DNA of 64,000 nucleotides from Himantopus leucocephalus (lineage: Eukaryota; Chordata; Aves; Charadriiformes; Recurvirostridae), in NCBI GenBank assembly GCA_003993805.1, contig RSEF01000001.1, forward strand, positions 148,352,857 through 148,416,856. The letters are read 5' to 3'. This document shows positions 62,886 to 64,000 of this stretch, in pieces. Made by a program: the position numbers and the translations under genes. The notes beneath the pieces are model-generated. The model saw nothing but the letters and a program-made list of their open reading frames with translations, was not told the origin of the DNA and searched no databases. Positions within the stretch are counted from its first letter, which is position 1. Each line of letters begins with the position of its first letter.

Positions 62886-64000
62886 CAAATTTAATGACTC
62901 TGCAGTTCTAAACGAATACCAATTTTGGGTTTAAGTCAATAAAACCTTAACCTTCAGAAAAATTTCAGAGATTTCGTATAAATGCGTATCACTTGCCTTA
63001 CTAGCAAGCTTGCTTCATAAGCACATTTTAGAGAAATTATGGTGTTACTGTACTTTTAACAATGTCCGTTTTTATTAATGCTCCATTAATCTGGAATTAG
63101 AAGGAGATGCTGGACAGAATTTAAAAGTCAAAATGTTTAAAAGCTCATCACAATTGCACTTGTTTTGAAAGCATCTAAAAAAATCTTTTTATCAAAATAT
63201 GAGTGTATTCATCTCAAGAATTAAGAAAAGTGTATTTTGTTCAGAACTGTGAACAAATTTCTGAAAATAAGGGTGAATTAGAAAATAGGACCATTTTGCT
63301 ACTCTTATTATTTCTTCAGAATTTATTAAGCATAAGAAAACCAAAGCCACTCTTTTACCTCACCTTTTTCTTACAGCAGAATTCCTAACTTTGTAATTCC
63401 TGGGATTTGATTTTTTTGGACAAAAAGACAGATATCTAAAATTTAGCTCTTCCAGTTTTTCTGTGAAGATGTAAGAGCCGTTACGTTTTTTACAGAACTT
63501 TTGTCTATATTACAGTGGCAGTGATCTGTAGACATTTCAGCACAGCGTTCAAAGCTGCTCCTCCGGAGGAGAAAGTGCTACAGAAGAGTTTGTGGAAGCA
63601 GCTGGGGAGTGGGTGCATCACTTAAGTCCACACGCGGAGCCAGCACCTACCTTTGGCTCCCCTGGTGTTTGACCTCCACCTAGGTGGTGACCAAGTACTG
63701 CGACGGCCTGGTCCTGTTTCTACAGAGGCCACCGTGTTTCCTGGCAGCGACCTCGGTAAGACGTGTACAGCTGTGCCATAGAAAGTGTTTTGATGTGACT
63801 AGAAGGGACATTGCCTGTAGGGCTGCATCTCCCGTAAAGTCCTCACGTTCCCCTGTGTCTTACCTGGCATGGGACTCTGCAGCTCAGTCGCCGAGGCACC
63901 CTGAGGAGCCTTGGCAAGTGTTCGCCCGGATTGGCTACTCGGTGCTTAACTAGGACAGCTGAATCTGGGTGACAGCACCCATTAAAAAAAAAAAAAAAAG
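62886..64000. other. 5' flank of ARHGAP6, no gene recognised
   Basis: AT-rich to about 63520, then GC-richer with an 89-codon plus frame (63684-63953) just before the terminal A tract. The translation is unfamiliar. Confidence 0.45.
63984..63999. repeat. A homopolymer at the window edge
   Basis: Sixteen As follow CACCCATT, so ATTAAA runs into the tract. The 400 bases before it are GC-rich and partly open, which leaves room for a retrocopy 3' end, but no source gene was recognised and the right flank is outside the window. Confidence 0.7.

Overview
This is vertebrate, most likely avian, nuclear DNA. The interspersed repeats I recognise are CR1 LINE fragments, several with the characteristic 3' end built on the ATTCTATG octamer. 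They make up only a few percent of the window. There are no Alu/B1-type SINEs and no compact bacterial-style gene layout. A crocodilian or turtle cannot be excluded by eye, but low repeat load plus CR1 dominance fits a bird best.

The only protein-coding gene I can support is ARHGAP6, on the minus strand. Its first coding exon lies at 57016-57522 (169 codons, start ATG at 57520-57522, splice donor GT at 57014-57015) inside a large CpG island (about 56690-58320). The protein start and several internal blocks match my recollection of the amino terminus of mammalian ARHGAP6, a Rho GTPase-activating protein. The catalytic RhoGAP domain is encoded by later exons, which would lie beyond the left edge. 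Everything from 57015 down to 1 is therefore read as part of a very long intron 1 (at least 57 kb). Everything to the right of about 58.3 kb is the 5' flank, with possible divergent transcription.

Inside the intron I see no recognised exon. It holds two CR1 fragments facing each other tail to tail (10320-10867 plus strand, 11439-11930 minus strand), a third degraded CR1 (45922-46500), AT and CA microsatellites, a 100-N gap (6702-6801), two small CpG-rich patches close to exon 1 (53600-53760 and 54765-55015), and a few GC-rich patches without a recognisable product. The 5' flank holds a short CR1 3' end (58650-58818) and a longer, badly decayed CR1 pol-region fragment (61555-62885).

A recurring technical signal is the isolated single N. 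Five of the nine are bordered by a directly repeated block (30 to 180 bp; one block pair differs at two sites). These look like contig ends that overlap but were not merged, often carrying two alleles, and not like real tandem repeats. I found no sign of a novel multi-gene system. The most useful leads are the regulatory architecture around ARHGAP6 exon 1, the candidate alternative-promoter patches, and the assembly artefacts.
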